From Rhodocollybia butyracea (lineage: Eukaryota > Basidiomycota > Agaricomycetes > Agaricales > Omphalotaceae), in the NCBI GenBank assembly GCA_015501585.1, contig JADNRY010000887.1, positions 1 through 22,459 on the forward strand: 22,459 nucleotides of DNA. The letters run 5' to 3'. The notes beneath the pieces were generated by a model. The model saw only the letters and a program-made list of their open reading frames with translations. It was not told where the DNA came from and ran no database searches. Of this stretch, positions 1 to 9,252 are shown piece after piece (positions within the stretch are counted from its first letter, which is position 1; each line of letters opens with the position of its first letter). The translations under genes were made by a program, and so were the position numbers.

Positions 1-1372
1 AAGCGGGCCAGGTGGATGTAGATGTAGCGGCATCATCGGTGCGTATGCGCGGTTCACGTTCAAAATGAGAAGGGAGCTCAAACCGAGATCTGAACCAGAT
101 CCCGAAATCGAAACAACAGCATTTCGCAATGCATCGGGGGTATACTTGTACCTATAAATCTTCATGAATAAGAGCAATGACACTGCAAAGATATAGTGGC
201 GGCGTGCGTGATAAAAAAGACACAGACCAAGACTTCGTGCCCTTCCCAAAAACCACTGTCCTCCGTTCGAAAAGCCCCTTCTTCTTCTTCCTCTTCATTC
301 ACACTTAAACAAGTAGAGTAGGCAAATGAACAGGAAAACTTCAATGTCCATAGGATCGTTTTAGTCAGACTTGTAATGAATGTACCATCGTTTCAGGATC
401 CGAATCTGGAGTTGGATTTGACTTGGGAGTTGAACATTGAACTTGTAGTTTATTTGGGAGCTCATGGAGATCTAGCGTTGAGTTTGAATTGACTGGCGTT
501 GGTGTTGACATTGATAGAAGAGAGACTGATACCAAAAACTTTGGCTCGCTGTTCAGCGTATTCCAAAAATCGTTAAGAACGACTGCGGAGACCGGATCGA
601 TGGGTTGGGGTGCTGGGTAGGAAGAAGATCAAGTAAGAGATGTGAAATACGATGCAAGTAAAAGAGGAAATACGAAATATCGAAGATACGGATAAAAGAA
701 GACAGATATCGAAAAAGAAACCCACATCAAAATTCAACCTCCAAAATCTCAATCGCACCTCCATTATGCCCGATACCCCAGCTGGCACTGAGGAGACTTC
801 GGCAGTCGTCGTCTGGGTTATCGGGGATTGCTTCTTCGTGTTCCTGTCCCTGTTCTTGCTCCTCCTTTTCTCTCTTATCCCCATTGTTCTCCTTTTTCCC
901 TCAGTTCTTTCCCCGTTTTTCGCTCTCCCGTTTCCACAAGCTCAAGTTCTGGCTCTAGATTCGGATTCGGTTCAGATTCTGGTGGGGTATAAACAATTGA
1001 CGGACCATGGGCAGTCGGGGCGGACGAGGGGCCAACAGATGGAACAGGCGACGGAGGACCAACGGGTGGAGCAGGTGGTGTGCCAACGGGCAGAGCCGAC
1101 TAGAGACCAACAGACGGAATAGACGGAGCAGACGGTAGCGCTGGCGGAGCCACAGGCAATTCCAAATCCTGATCCAGCTCTCCCTCCTTTTTCAACTCTC
1201 CTTCCTCCGTAGAAGTCGGATTCGAATTCGAAGTGGAGAGTTCGATTTTGGGTGCGCTTGCTAGCACAACGTTTTTAATGTTGGTAGTGCTGATATTAGA
1301 AGTCGTCGCCGTCGCCGTGGACCTTCTTCAACTGCTCCTTCTCTTGTTCATCCCTTTTCTTTTCCGTCCTAA
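1..1372 (-). pseudogene. Decayed partial copy of the RXT3 gene
   Basis: This stretch is a diverged copy of the intact RXT3 gene at about 10003-11330, in the same orientation. It can be followed along its length: for example the segment around 14-60 matches 10011-10060, and the Ser/Pro-rich coding stretch at 960-1260 matches 10940-11220. It covers part of the last exon, the whole fifth exon, part of the fourth, and both introns between them, so it arose by DNA duplication and not through a spliced transcript. Indels break the reading frame (extra bases near 410-437, an enlarged intron near 650-715), and no long open frame matches the parent protein. The left end of the copy lies beyond the window and homology fades near 1370. 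It lacks the start, the N-terminal half and the C-terminus, so it is very unlikely to be functional. Confidence 0.88.
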
Positions 1373-1793
1373 CAGTGATAACACCAAGATAACACCATTT
1401 CCTGAGGTAGCTAATGAAATGAGCTTTTCCCGGCGGTCCTTAGCAGCGAAAGCATGAAACGAAAGCGCCAAGTTTCATTGTAGTTGAGCGTTAGTTTGAG
1501 CGTCTAATCACCTTTGGTGATTTCTTTGCACAATCTCGTCACCACTCCAGCCCGCTGTCCCGGTCCCCCGCTACCAGCACGTCGCTTCTCCTTTCTTTGT
1601 ACGCTGGCACGCGCGTGCATCCATTGTTGTATTTCTTTTCAGGCATCAATGCGTCGCTGTTATCTTCTCTTGCTACCAGGGCCCAGTACGTGAGCCGCGC
1701 CGCTAGACAACGTACCGCCAATCATCCTCAATCGTTACAAAGAATCAATATGTAAACTATCAGCAATCCACATGGTGCTTCCTACTTCTTCCT
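1373..1793. other. No gene recognised; junction after the RXT3 copy
   Basis: Between the end of the RXT3 similarity and the recombinase relic I see no protein similarity. A short inverted repeat (7-base arms at 1506-1512 and 1516-1522) is the only structure noticed, and it could be chance. The segment may be further decayed 5' sequence of the recombinase relic. Confidence 0.4.
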
Positions 1794-2400
1794 GTGCTCC
1801 TTACAGTAAATGAATTTCTATGCGGTCAACTTTCTTGGTGCGCTCAGACAACACGGGTCATTGGAAGCATGTGGCGAGACCGTCTTTATGTGGGGTCGGC
1901 TCGAAAAGCAATCATGCGGGCTTTGCAACTCTCTCTTTCAAGTTTGCCAGATCAACACTTACTACCCCACGTTAACGCACATGCACACATAGACTCAAAC
2001 AGAGGCGACTACCTCCGACTGGATCTACTCCACGCCAAGACTATCAAACCAGGGAGGTCCAGTCGGTTTTCATCCTAACCAGCGGTGGACTCTGCATTGG
2101 ACAAGTTGTATAGGGTCATTCCTGCTGGGTGCCGCGACCCGCTTTTCTGCTGGAACAAACATGAGGCAGTCTGGTCAGTCACACGCAATGCAGCGCTGAT
2201 ACCTATCAGCGGTATTCTGTTCTCATTAGGCTGGGGGAATGCATTTGGTCACTCCTACAGGATTAGCGGTACTAGATACCTCCTGGGACAAGGTGTCAGT
2301 CCTGAGATTGTCCACATTGCTGGCCGTTGGCGCTCCCTGGCCTACGAATTTTTCATACGTTCCTTTGAGAGTATCATTTCCTCCCATCCAAAATGTTGCC
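1794..2400 (+). pseudogene. Relic of a basidiomycete tyrosine recombinase (integrase-like)
   Basis: The frame at 2085-2400 reads like the C-terminal catalytic domain of the phage-integrase-type tyrosine recombinases common in Agaricomycetes. GHSYRISGT (near 2246) supplies the H-x-x-R box; it is followed by LLGQGVSPEIV, then the GRW box and a helix ending in IRSFE. Upstream, a different frame at about 1975-2060 gives LRLDLLHAKTIKP, resembling the beta-hairpin Lys region of the same family. Stops and frame changes lie between the pieces, and no start or N-terminal DNA-binding part is recognisable. The position of the attacking Tyr in the final box holds Phe (EFFIRS), so this copy is predicted to be catalytically dead. 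Family knowledge: such proteins mobilise DNA elements; which element type is not determinable here. Confidence 0.72.
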
Positions 2401-2639
2401 CGTTGAGCTTTCTACTTCGTCTCTGGGTTGGGCTGGCTACCGCCCTTGGTAGCAGATTGCCTACGTGGCTCAGGTTGGAGTATACCACCGAAACACTCTG
2501 CGATCCGTGCCCGGCCTAGCTGCAGCACGTAGCCCAACCTTCATCTGAGAAACAGTACGTAGTCTGTTTACCTGTTTCTCAAATTTAGATTGTTTGCGCC
2601 AGGCCCGTAGCTATCCACTACACTCAAACTGGAGTGAGA

Positions 2640-3236
2640 GTCTTTGCTGGCTCCAGTCTTGGGTATGTTGAGTCAAATGAGTACCTTTCAAGTCAATTTT
2701 TTTCATGAAACACTCTACCTAGTACTTATCCTTCTCCCAAACCTCATCAAGCTCTCAGTTTCGGAAGTTACTTCTCGGATTATCATTGTCTTCGACGCTG
2801 TACACTATCAGCTTCCTTCCATTGATTCTTTCCGGGATGCTCCCAAAGAGGTAGATGTATTACTTATTTGTTTTCATCATGAAGCAGAACTATGTTGTCT
2901 CCTGTGAGACGTATGTCATATCTTCTCAGTACTCCTTGCTAGTTTTCGGTATTGCTTTCGTCCGCGAACTGGCTAGTCATCCCATTTCACCCACTCTGAC
3001 TGTTGTTAATTGCCTCCATCCGGGCTGTTATCAATCAAAACTATCGCGAGAGGTACAAACTGGTAGCGTTTTGGTTCCTCTTCTCAACGCTGCGTTAGCA
3101 CGTCCAACAGAAGTTGGTGGTGTTTGTTCATGCGCTCACGGATGAGTCGGGCGAATAAAAGCCCTGGATCATTCTTTCGCTTATCCCAACTTGAGCACCG
3201 TGACCTCACCGACCTTCTGCTCCCCGGGCTGTGGAG
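2640..3236 (+). pseudogene. Relic of a short-chain dehydrogenase/reductase (SDR)
   Basis: Pieces in different frames line up with the second half of a classical SDR of the retinol-dehydrogenase-like type common in basidiomycetes. In order they are: LLPNLIKLSVSEVTSRIIIV (about 2730-2800), corresponding to the strand before the catalytic Ser; VHYQLPSIDSF; FVRELASHP and TVVNCLHPG (about 2958-3030), corresponding to the NPG region after the catalytic Tyr; LSREVQTG and LLNAALARPTEVG; and finally FVHALTDESG and SPGSFFRLSQLE in other frames up to a stop at 3234-3236. The YxxxK motif is not intact (only a short QYSLLVF remains near 2930), and the N-terminal Rossmann glycine motif was not found. At least three frame changes and in-frame stops make this a pseudogene. 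Being next to the recombinase and RXT3 relics, it fits a region collecting broken sequences. Confidence 0.7.
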
Positions 3237-4059
3237 AAACTAAAGCATGGTGGAGTATACAATTGCGGAGCGCGGTGGGCACAGAAGCGCCCATGCGACG
3301 GCTGGCACGGAAAATTTGGAGCTTCATCTGAAGCTATCTGAAAGAATAGATGCAGCATTTAACGCGCTTCTGAACAAGTATTTGAACATAAGTATACCTT
3401 CTATTTCAAGCTCTAACGGTTACAAACTCGGGTCTGAGGATACCTGCCATTGAACTATAATATAGCCTACTATAGCACTATGTAATATGAATTTAACTAG
3501 ATACTCAGTAATTATACACGGCTCCACTAGGCTTACAGCGGAGTCTTGCGAGGGAACAGCCGGACTCTAGGGGAGAGAAGCGAGCTCGACCCACAAAGGG
3601 AAGGTAGACCGCAAGCCCTCCCAGAGAGGAGTGTATTTCGTTACATGAGGTGGTAGGTAAAACCTCGCCTGCCGAGATTCATAAGTGGAGTCCAAAGTTA
3701 TTCGAGTTCCCACGAGTGATCTGTGAACGACTTTCTTAAATCTTTTCTGAGTATCCGTACTAATCGCAGATTTTCTCAGATACTCACTCAAGAATCGGAC
3801 GTGGACAGTAAAATGCTTCGTGTGTATCTGGAGCGATTAAGGTTGCGTATCTGTCATCCTTCCATTGCAGCCTACTACAAGGTAATATGGTCAATCAATA
3901 CAGTAGTACAGTTAAAAAGAGCGTTTCAAAGATTATCTGTCCTACGCCTACGTTTGGCATTGATTTGACTACCCCCATCGATTCACTCGTGCTGCTCTCG
4001 CTCATAAGATCACTTGTCCCTTTGTACCGGATCCCTTTCAACGTCGAGTTTGTGATAGC
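3237..4059. other. Spacer before the EF-hand/ZZ gene; no gene recognised
   Basis: No protein similarity was recognised on either strand. The part around 3450-3530 is AT-rich. From 3964 to 4059 the frame of the downstream gene stays open (stop at 3961-3963) and reads plausibly as protein (for example RAALAHKITCPFVPDPF), so the true start or an upstream exon could lie here. Otherwise this would hold the promoter and 5' leader of the gene starting at 4060. Confidence 0.4.
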
Positions 4060-7000
4060 ATGAATATGCCTGTACCCCAACCTTCTGCATCGCTCGAGCA
4101 ACGTCAGGACTCCAAGACTCTGCGTAAGCTTTGGGACGACGTGAATGCAAAACCTGTCACCGTCCGGTCAGAAACCAGCCTATTGAGTAAATTCAAGAAG
4201 AAAATTGGTGCGTCTTGAGCGTCTTTCTCTGCTGTGCTATTTCTCCTTGACACGTTCTGTATCAGGATGTGTAAATAATAACTTGAACTTGGCCATGGGT
4301 GTAAATGATAACTTGGGCTCGGCCATGGATGCGGCTAAACCCATGATATCTTCTGCTCTTAGCTACCTTAACGATGGTGGCCAGTTATCCCAATTCATTG
4401 ATCCTATCATGGATATGGCGAATGATCTTTCAACGGTGCGCGTCTCGTCTTCGTCTGGTCGATTGAATGAGGCTGAAGAACATGACGAGCCAGATTCACC
4501 CTTTTGTTAAGCGTGCGCAATGTTATACTTGTTCAGAAATTATCTGCTCATCTGCACTCAGTTGCATTTCTGCCTTTCAAGGCCATGTATGCGGCGGAGA
4601 TGAAGAGAAAAGAAAACCACCGGATGGTTGAGCTCCTCTTTGTTGAGATTAGGGATATGGTAGCTGTGCTCCTGCGGTGCGTATTCCACCTCTCGCTTGT
4701 TACTTGTTGATAAGTTCGACATAAACCAGTGTTAATCCTATCGTTGATGGATACACACCTTTACCTGACGAGAAGGAATCTCAGGCATCGTCTGTGGAGT
4801 CCCTATGCAAAATTATTGAGAAGGACATCATGGAAGCTCAGCGGATCTGCGAGGGTTTCTATCAAAGCCGGTCTATTGCTAGAGTATACATGGGGGCGCA
4901 GTGGACAACAAAGTTTAATAGTTGTAGTGATACCTTCGCGAAGAGAAAGAAGGAATTAACCCTTTTCCTAGTTAATCATACTAGCCATGGTATCGACGAT
5001 GTGAAGAAAGATCAAGCTGTGGTAATTGAAAAGTATGTTCTCAAGTTACGATTCATAGTACATCCTTAATCGATTAGAATATAGGGTCAATGACATTGAT
5101 ACGAAACTCTTTCGGTTTGAAGAACTCATGTCGAATACCGAACACAAGATCTCCGAGATACTTGCTTTCTACACCGAAAACGCCTTTTTGGATGACCGTG
5201 ATGCGCTCTATACCATGATTGATATTGAGAACGAGGGTCAAGATTTCAGTGCACCTAATCAACAGAAATCTTCCAAGAATAATCAATCAAAGTTGCAGCG
5301 GCATAGGCTGGCCTTACAAGAGAAGACTTTTCAAGAGGAACAGCTAAAGAGATTGAAGAACGACTTGCATACGGATGTGGACAAGATCCTTGAACAAGTT
5401 GGCAAACTGGAGGCGAAGTTCACTATTGAAATGGCAAGGCTCAGGAAGGAGGCGGGAGAGGTGAAGGATATTGTGAAGATCACGGGAGATAAAGTCATTG
5501 AATCACTTTCCAATGGCCCTTGGGAAATGCTTAGTGACAAGGTGGGCATTTCCTTCTATTTCAATCTGACATAGTAATCTTGGTTTTTAAAGGAAATCTC
5601 CCAGTTGTGGAAGTACATGGTATATTTATCTCCAATTCTATCCGTTACGTTCTGATGGTTCATAGAAATGGAACGCAAGTGTCAAAAGCACACACTTCGT
5701 ACTTGCTATGCGTGACTTTTATCATGACGGGCTAGCTGTGCACCACCATCTGAAACGTGAAGAGATATCCAAATCTCGCACTGTTTCAGGAGAACAACGC
5801 CAGCGGAAACCCAAGGAGAGAGCGAAAGTGTCCGGAAACAGCCCGGGTGCGAAAGTCCTCGAGAGCGGCGCAAAAGTCCTTGAGAGCGGCGCAAAAGTCA
5901 TCGAGAGCGGCTTCGCAAGCGGTGTAAAAGGCATCGCGAGCGGCGCAAAAGGCATCGCGAGCAATGCGAAAGCCTTCGGAAACAGTGCGAAAGCAAAAGT
6001 TCCTCACGCAAGAATCCATCCGGACGACGAATGGATAATCCCGCAACTACGAATTGACTGTTTGAGATCTGTCCTCGATGCAATCGATGTGGACACATCG
6101 GGGTTCATTACTGTTAAAGAGGTAGAGGTCTTCCATCAAGCACGACCTAAAGATTGGAGGTAAGCTAGCTGCGTATCGTAAATATTTCTGACTTGACAAA
6201 TGTCCTTAGCCTGCTCAAGTGGATCGCGTACTGGGCATTAGGTAAGTGGCGTACTCACTGGTAACAACAGTGGCAACATAGCTGACGTTGCTCGATCAAT
6301 AGGTTGGAAATCATCTATGGTGATATATTACCGCGAGATTCGCTCCACTTTGCGTGCAATGTTTAGCGTGCTTCACCAAGTTTTGCCCAAGAATCGGCGG
6401 CCTGTGGACGACTATCTCAGCTATATGTGGTCGGGGTAATGGTTATGACAATGAGCTTAATGAACCTGGAGACTTCACCCGACTTTGAAGACTTTTCATC
6501 TTACTTCGCTGGATATATCGAAGAAGAGAAGAAGTCGCTAGAAGAAAGTTTAAAAACCACAGGATACAAGATTACCGATGATGCAACTGTGCGAGTCATA
6601 CTCGATGGTCCATTAGAAGAGGTCAGCTACGCTCTTTCATCCGAGATTGTTGCTGACGGCACCCTGGTAAATCAGTCACTTCTACCATTACTAGACATTC
6701 TCCTCAAGAAACACTTGAAGATCATCAAACTTTCTACAAGCACAAGTGTTCCGCCTTCTTCCATCGTAAAAGCCCTTCAGGATGCTACTCTGTCAATCTG
6801 GTCAATATGGGAGGAGTGTACGAATCGCGCTCGAGTTATTCAAGGTACATATGTCTGTAACGTCCTGACGTTCCTAAGGTAACCATAATCAACCTACTAC
6901 AAATCTCATAGCCAACTTCAAGCACCAGAGGCGCGACGTTCAACAGGAGTTGAAAATATTTGCTTGTGGATTGGTATGCTCCAGTTTCATTTAGTACAGT

Positions 7001-8849
7001 TTTCCTGACTATGGGCTTTATTAGTATCAGTACACTCTCGAGTGGCACCATTATACGCCCGGTGAACTGGATCTCCTAGGCGATTTCTCTGGGACAGTCA
7101 GTGTCAATCAAGACGAAATAGTAGCTATAGAAAAGGAGCTTCGCGATGATTCTGTGATAGTCTCTGAAGACAGTAATGTCGCAGGAGATGCGACAGACAA
7201 CAACGCTCCCAAGGATGCCTCAACACCACTTTCGTCGCGTGAGATCGACCTTCCTCCCAGTCAAACACCCCCTTCAGAGACGCCGGGTCCGGCTGAACCA
7301 CTGCCCTTGGATGACCCCAAACTCGCTCGAGAGATGTAGGTTTATTTGTTTTATTCTCACAGCGCTGCTTGAATTTATTCTGTTTACAGTCTGCGCGAAT
7401 GGACAGGATATATCGAGGAAGATGATGCTGGATCGGTTACTTATATGCACCATTATATCTTCCGAGCCTCACCGTCAGGAGGCTCCAATTTCGATGCAGA
7501 TGGTACTATTTACGATGGTGAAAGTTTCTCCGTCTCAGGAACGTTCTCCATGGACTCAGAATCGGACAAAATCAATGTAAACTTCATCAAGGAATATGAC
7601 CCAGACACCAGATTGAACTACGTTGGTACTTTTGATCGGCAGACTGGCGAGCTTTATGGATTGATCACGAAACTTGGCCCGGAGGCTGATGCATCTAGTG
7701 ACGTCCGGAAACGTCGATTCTGCTTTCATCCTGTCAGCCCGCTTGTCTGCCAGTCCGCCGTTTGTGTTCGCCCTACAGATCTTTTCTCAGAGACGGCCAC
7801 AGATTTCGAAATTGCACGTCAGCAGCTTCGGGACGCACATGCACGTAGTTACGAACGTGTGGGCAACCTAGGAGACCTTTTGGATGAAGATTTGACCCGA
7901 AACAGAGTCAAACTGGCTTTGATGGTGGGGGACATATACTGGCGACGGCAAAGGAATGTGCATCCTGGCTCAGTGCTCACAAGGAAGGTTCTACCAGAGG
8001 CCATGCGAAACTACTACATCAAGTGGGATAAAGAAAAGGACATGATTGAAGAAGAGGCACCACACCATGGGTGAGATGATTATCATGCTGAATACTACCT
8101 ATATTGACAAAACAGACAGCGTGTATTGTGACAATTGTGGCGAAGAACTAGAAGATATCGTTGGTAGCCTTATCATCTGTGTAACATGCTCCAGAACGGA
8201 CAGAGGGCATGTCGATCTGTGCTCTACAGTGCAGTGTATTGATTCTCCTACTCTTCGCACAGAGCAGGGCGAGCTTGCACAACCTCATGAGCCGTCTCAT
8301 GGTCTGCTCAGACTCCCGAACATACTACATTTGGGTATGGAGTCTGATGCCTTGTTCCGTGCCAGGAGAGGGCTTAATGATGCCAAGGCAGTCTGGGAGG
8401 AAGGCATGGCTAAGAAGAGGTCCGAAAAGGCTAAGACTCTTGACCGTGAATCCACAGATAAGAAGTTTGGCTGCCGCATATGTTGGAGGAAGATCGTCTC
8501 GCCGTTTTGGTTTTGCATCGATTGTAGTTCAGGCATGTCCAAGTTTTCGCGGGTTGTGAATATTATTAACTTTGTCGTCGCAGGAGAGGAGCCGGTTCTC
8601 CTTTGCAACAGATGCGGAGTGGATGAAATTCATCATGATACCCACCATCTCGTTCGCTACTCGAGCCAGAAGGAGCAAACAGACAAGGATATGAACATTG
8701 AGCAGCAATTGAGCTTGTTACATGGTTCGAGAAAGGAGATGGAACAACAGTTGAAAAGTCTTCGGGAGGATGTTCAGTATAGGTTCGATCGCATCGAGGC
8801 TATCTTAACCAGATTGATTCCTGTGGAGGGTTCTTCCCAAAATCTGTAG
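4060..8849 (+). CDS. Large EF-hand and ZZ-type zinc-finger protein, uncharacterised Agaricomycete family
   Basis: The function is unknown. I resolve exons at 4060-4207, 4266-4435, 4479-4512, 4562-4676, 4730-5032, 5085-5541, 5593-5619, 5666-6159, 6210-6241, 6303-6844 (with a frame break near 6430), 6912-6973, 7025-7335, 7390-8070, 8120-8532 and 8584-8849, giving about 1350 residues. The order of parts is: a basic N-terminus (LLSKFKKKIG); a helical segment with QIHPFVK and FLPFKAMYAAEMKRKEN (about 110-135); FAKRKKELTLFLVNHTSHG; coiled coil (about 300-400); AKVLESG repeats (about 480-530); one canonical EF-hand loop, DVDTSGFITVKE (about 559-570); WIAYWALGWKSSM; a beta-rich segment (about 900-985); two ZZ-like fingers (CDNC/CVTC/DLC from about 1126, and CRIC/CIDC/CNRC ending HHDTHHLVRY near 1290); and a C-terminal coiled coil. 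The motif order matches a family I remember from Agaricomycetes with no assigned role. Calcium and zinc binding are inferred. The start is the first ATG of an open frame that extends upstream. Confidence 0.8.
4269..4328 (+). repeat. Tandem duplication, 2 x 30 bases, within exon 2
   Basis: Two adjacent 30-base units (4269-4298 and 4299-4328) begin gtgtaaat and end ggccatgg, with a few substitutions. They encode two copies of the pattern VN(N/D)NLxxAM. The length keeps the frame, so this is an in-frame decapeptide duplication near the N-terminus of the EF-hand/ZZ protein. Confidence 0.85.
5849..5998 (+). repeat. Seven-residue (21-base) repeats in the EF-hand/ZZ protein
   Basis: In frame the units read AKVLESG, AKVLESG, AKVIESG, FASG (a short unit), VKGIASG, AKGIASN, AKAFGNS, then AKAK. 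At DNA level the first two units differ at only two positions and later ones drift, so the array grew by tandem duplication and then diverged. The pattern of Ala/Lys, two hydrophobics and Gly/Ser suggests an amphipathic helix or flexible linker. It lies just before the EF-hand. I do not recall this array in relatives. Confidence 0.85.
6086..6121 (+). other. EF-hand calcium-binding loop
   Basis: The twelve codons encode DVDTSGFITVKE, with Asp at loop positions 1 and 3, Ser at 5, Gly at 6, Ile at 8 and Glu at 12, which is a fully canonical EF-hand loop. It is flanked by plausible helices (LRSVLDAI before, VEVFHQAR after). Only one EF-hand loop was found in the protein; EF-hands usually pair, so the partner may be degenerate or supplied by dimerisation. 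Confidence 0.85.
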
Positions 8850-8901
8850 TAACTTTAGTTGATTTTACTTAATACTGTAATGAATTTTGGAACCTCGACA
8901 G

Positions 8902-8994
8902 CTCCAAGAACTTCGAGCTCAATTGAAGAAGACCCAAGAACAATTGCTAAAAGACACGAATAGACTCGAACCAGTCCCTGTTGTAGAGTTGTGA
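8902..8994 (+). other. Possible alternative C-terminal exon of the EF-hand/ZZ gene
   Basis: Downstream of the stop at 8847-8849, after a good acceptor (cgacag ending at 8901), an open stretch encodes a strongly coiled-coil-like peptide (LQELRAQLKKTQEQL) and ends at TGA 8992-8994. It continues the character of the preceding coiled-coil tail. Joining in frame would need a phase-0 donor such as GTGGAG at 8823 (79-base intron). That donor is weak, so this may be an alternative end, the true end, or a leftover. Confidence 0.45.
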
Positions 8995-9002
8995 TGTGAA
9001 AT

Positions 9003-9024
9003 CACACCCTCGGCAGAGGGTGTG
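9003..9024. terminator. Perfect hairpin between convergent genes
   Basis: Arms of nine bases (cacaccctc at 9003-9011, gagggtgtg at 9016-9024) flank a four-base loop. It lies in the 258-403-base gap between the convergent ends of the EF-hand/ZZ gene and RXT3, so it probably sits in a 3' UTR. A role in 3'-end formation is inference only. Confidence 0.5.
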
Positions 9025-9252
9025 CACCGACACGGCTGATCGTCAGTCATCAAAGTGTCAACAAGAAACTACTGGCTCGAGTCTAAATCGTTCTTAGTGT
9101 TCAAACTGTTTTTGGAAATGTCAGTGCATTTGCAAATGATCACTACGGGGTCGTGTTAGCAAAAAACAAATAATAATACATATGCACTACAAAAACATTA
9201 TAAAAAGCCAGCAATTATCGAACACAAACACAGCTCCTGTCACACAAGTTAG

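Noticed and set aside
573..1122. Open frames on both strands (573-884 minus, 652-1122 plus)
   Set aside because: They lie inside the decayed RXT3 copy; the plus one is antisense and the minus one mixes exon and intron sequence of the parent.
1506..1522. Seven-base inverted repeat with a three-base loop
   Set aside because: It is too short to stand out from chance and has no gene end next to it.
6409..6476. A 68-base intron as explanation of the frame break in the EF-hand/ZZ gene
   Set aside because: Phases fit, but it would remove the DDYLSYMW segment that matches the family pattern, and the donor GTGGAC is poor. A lost base is more likely.
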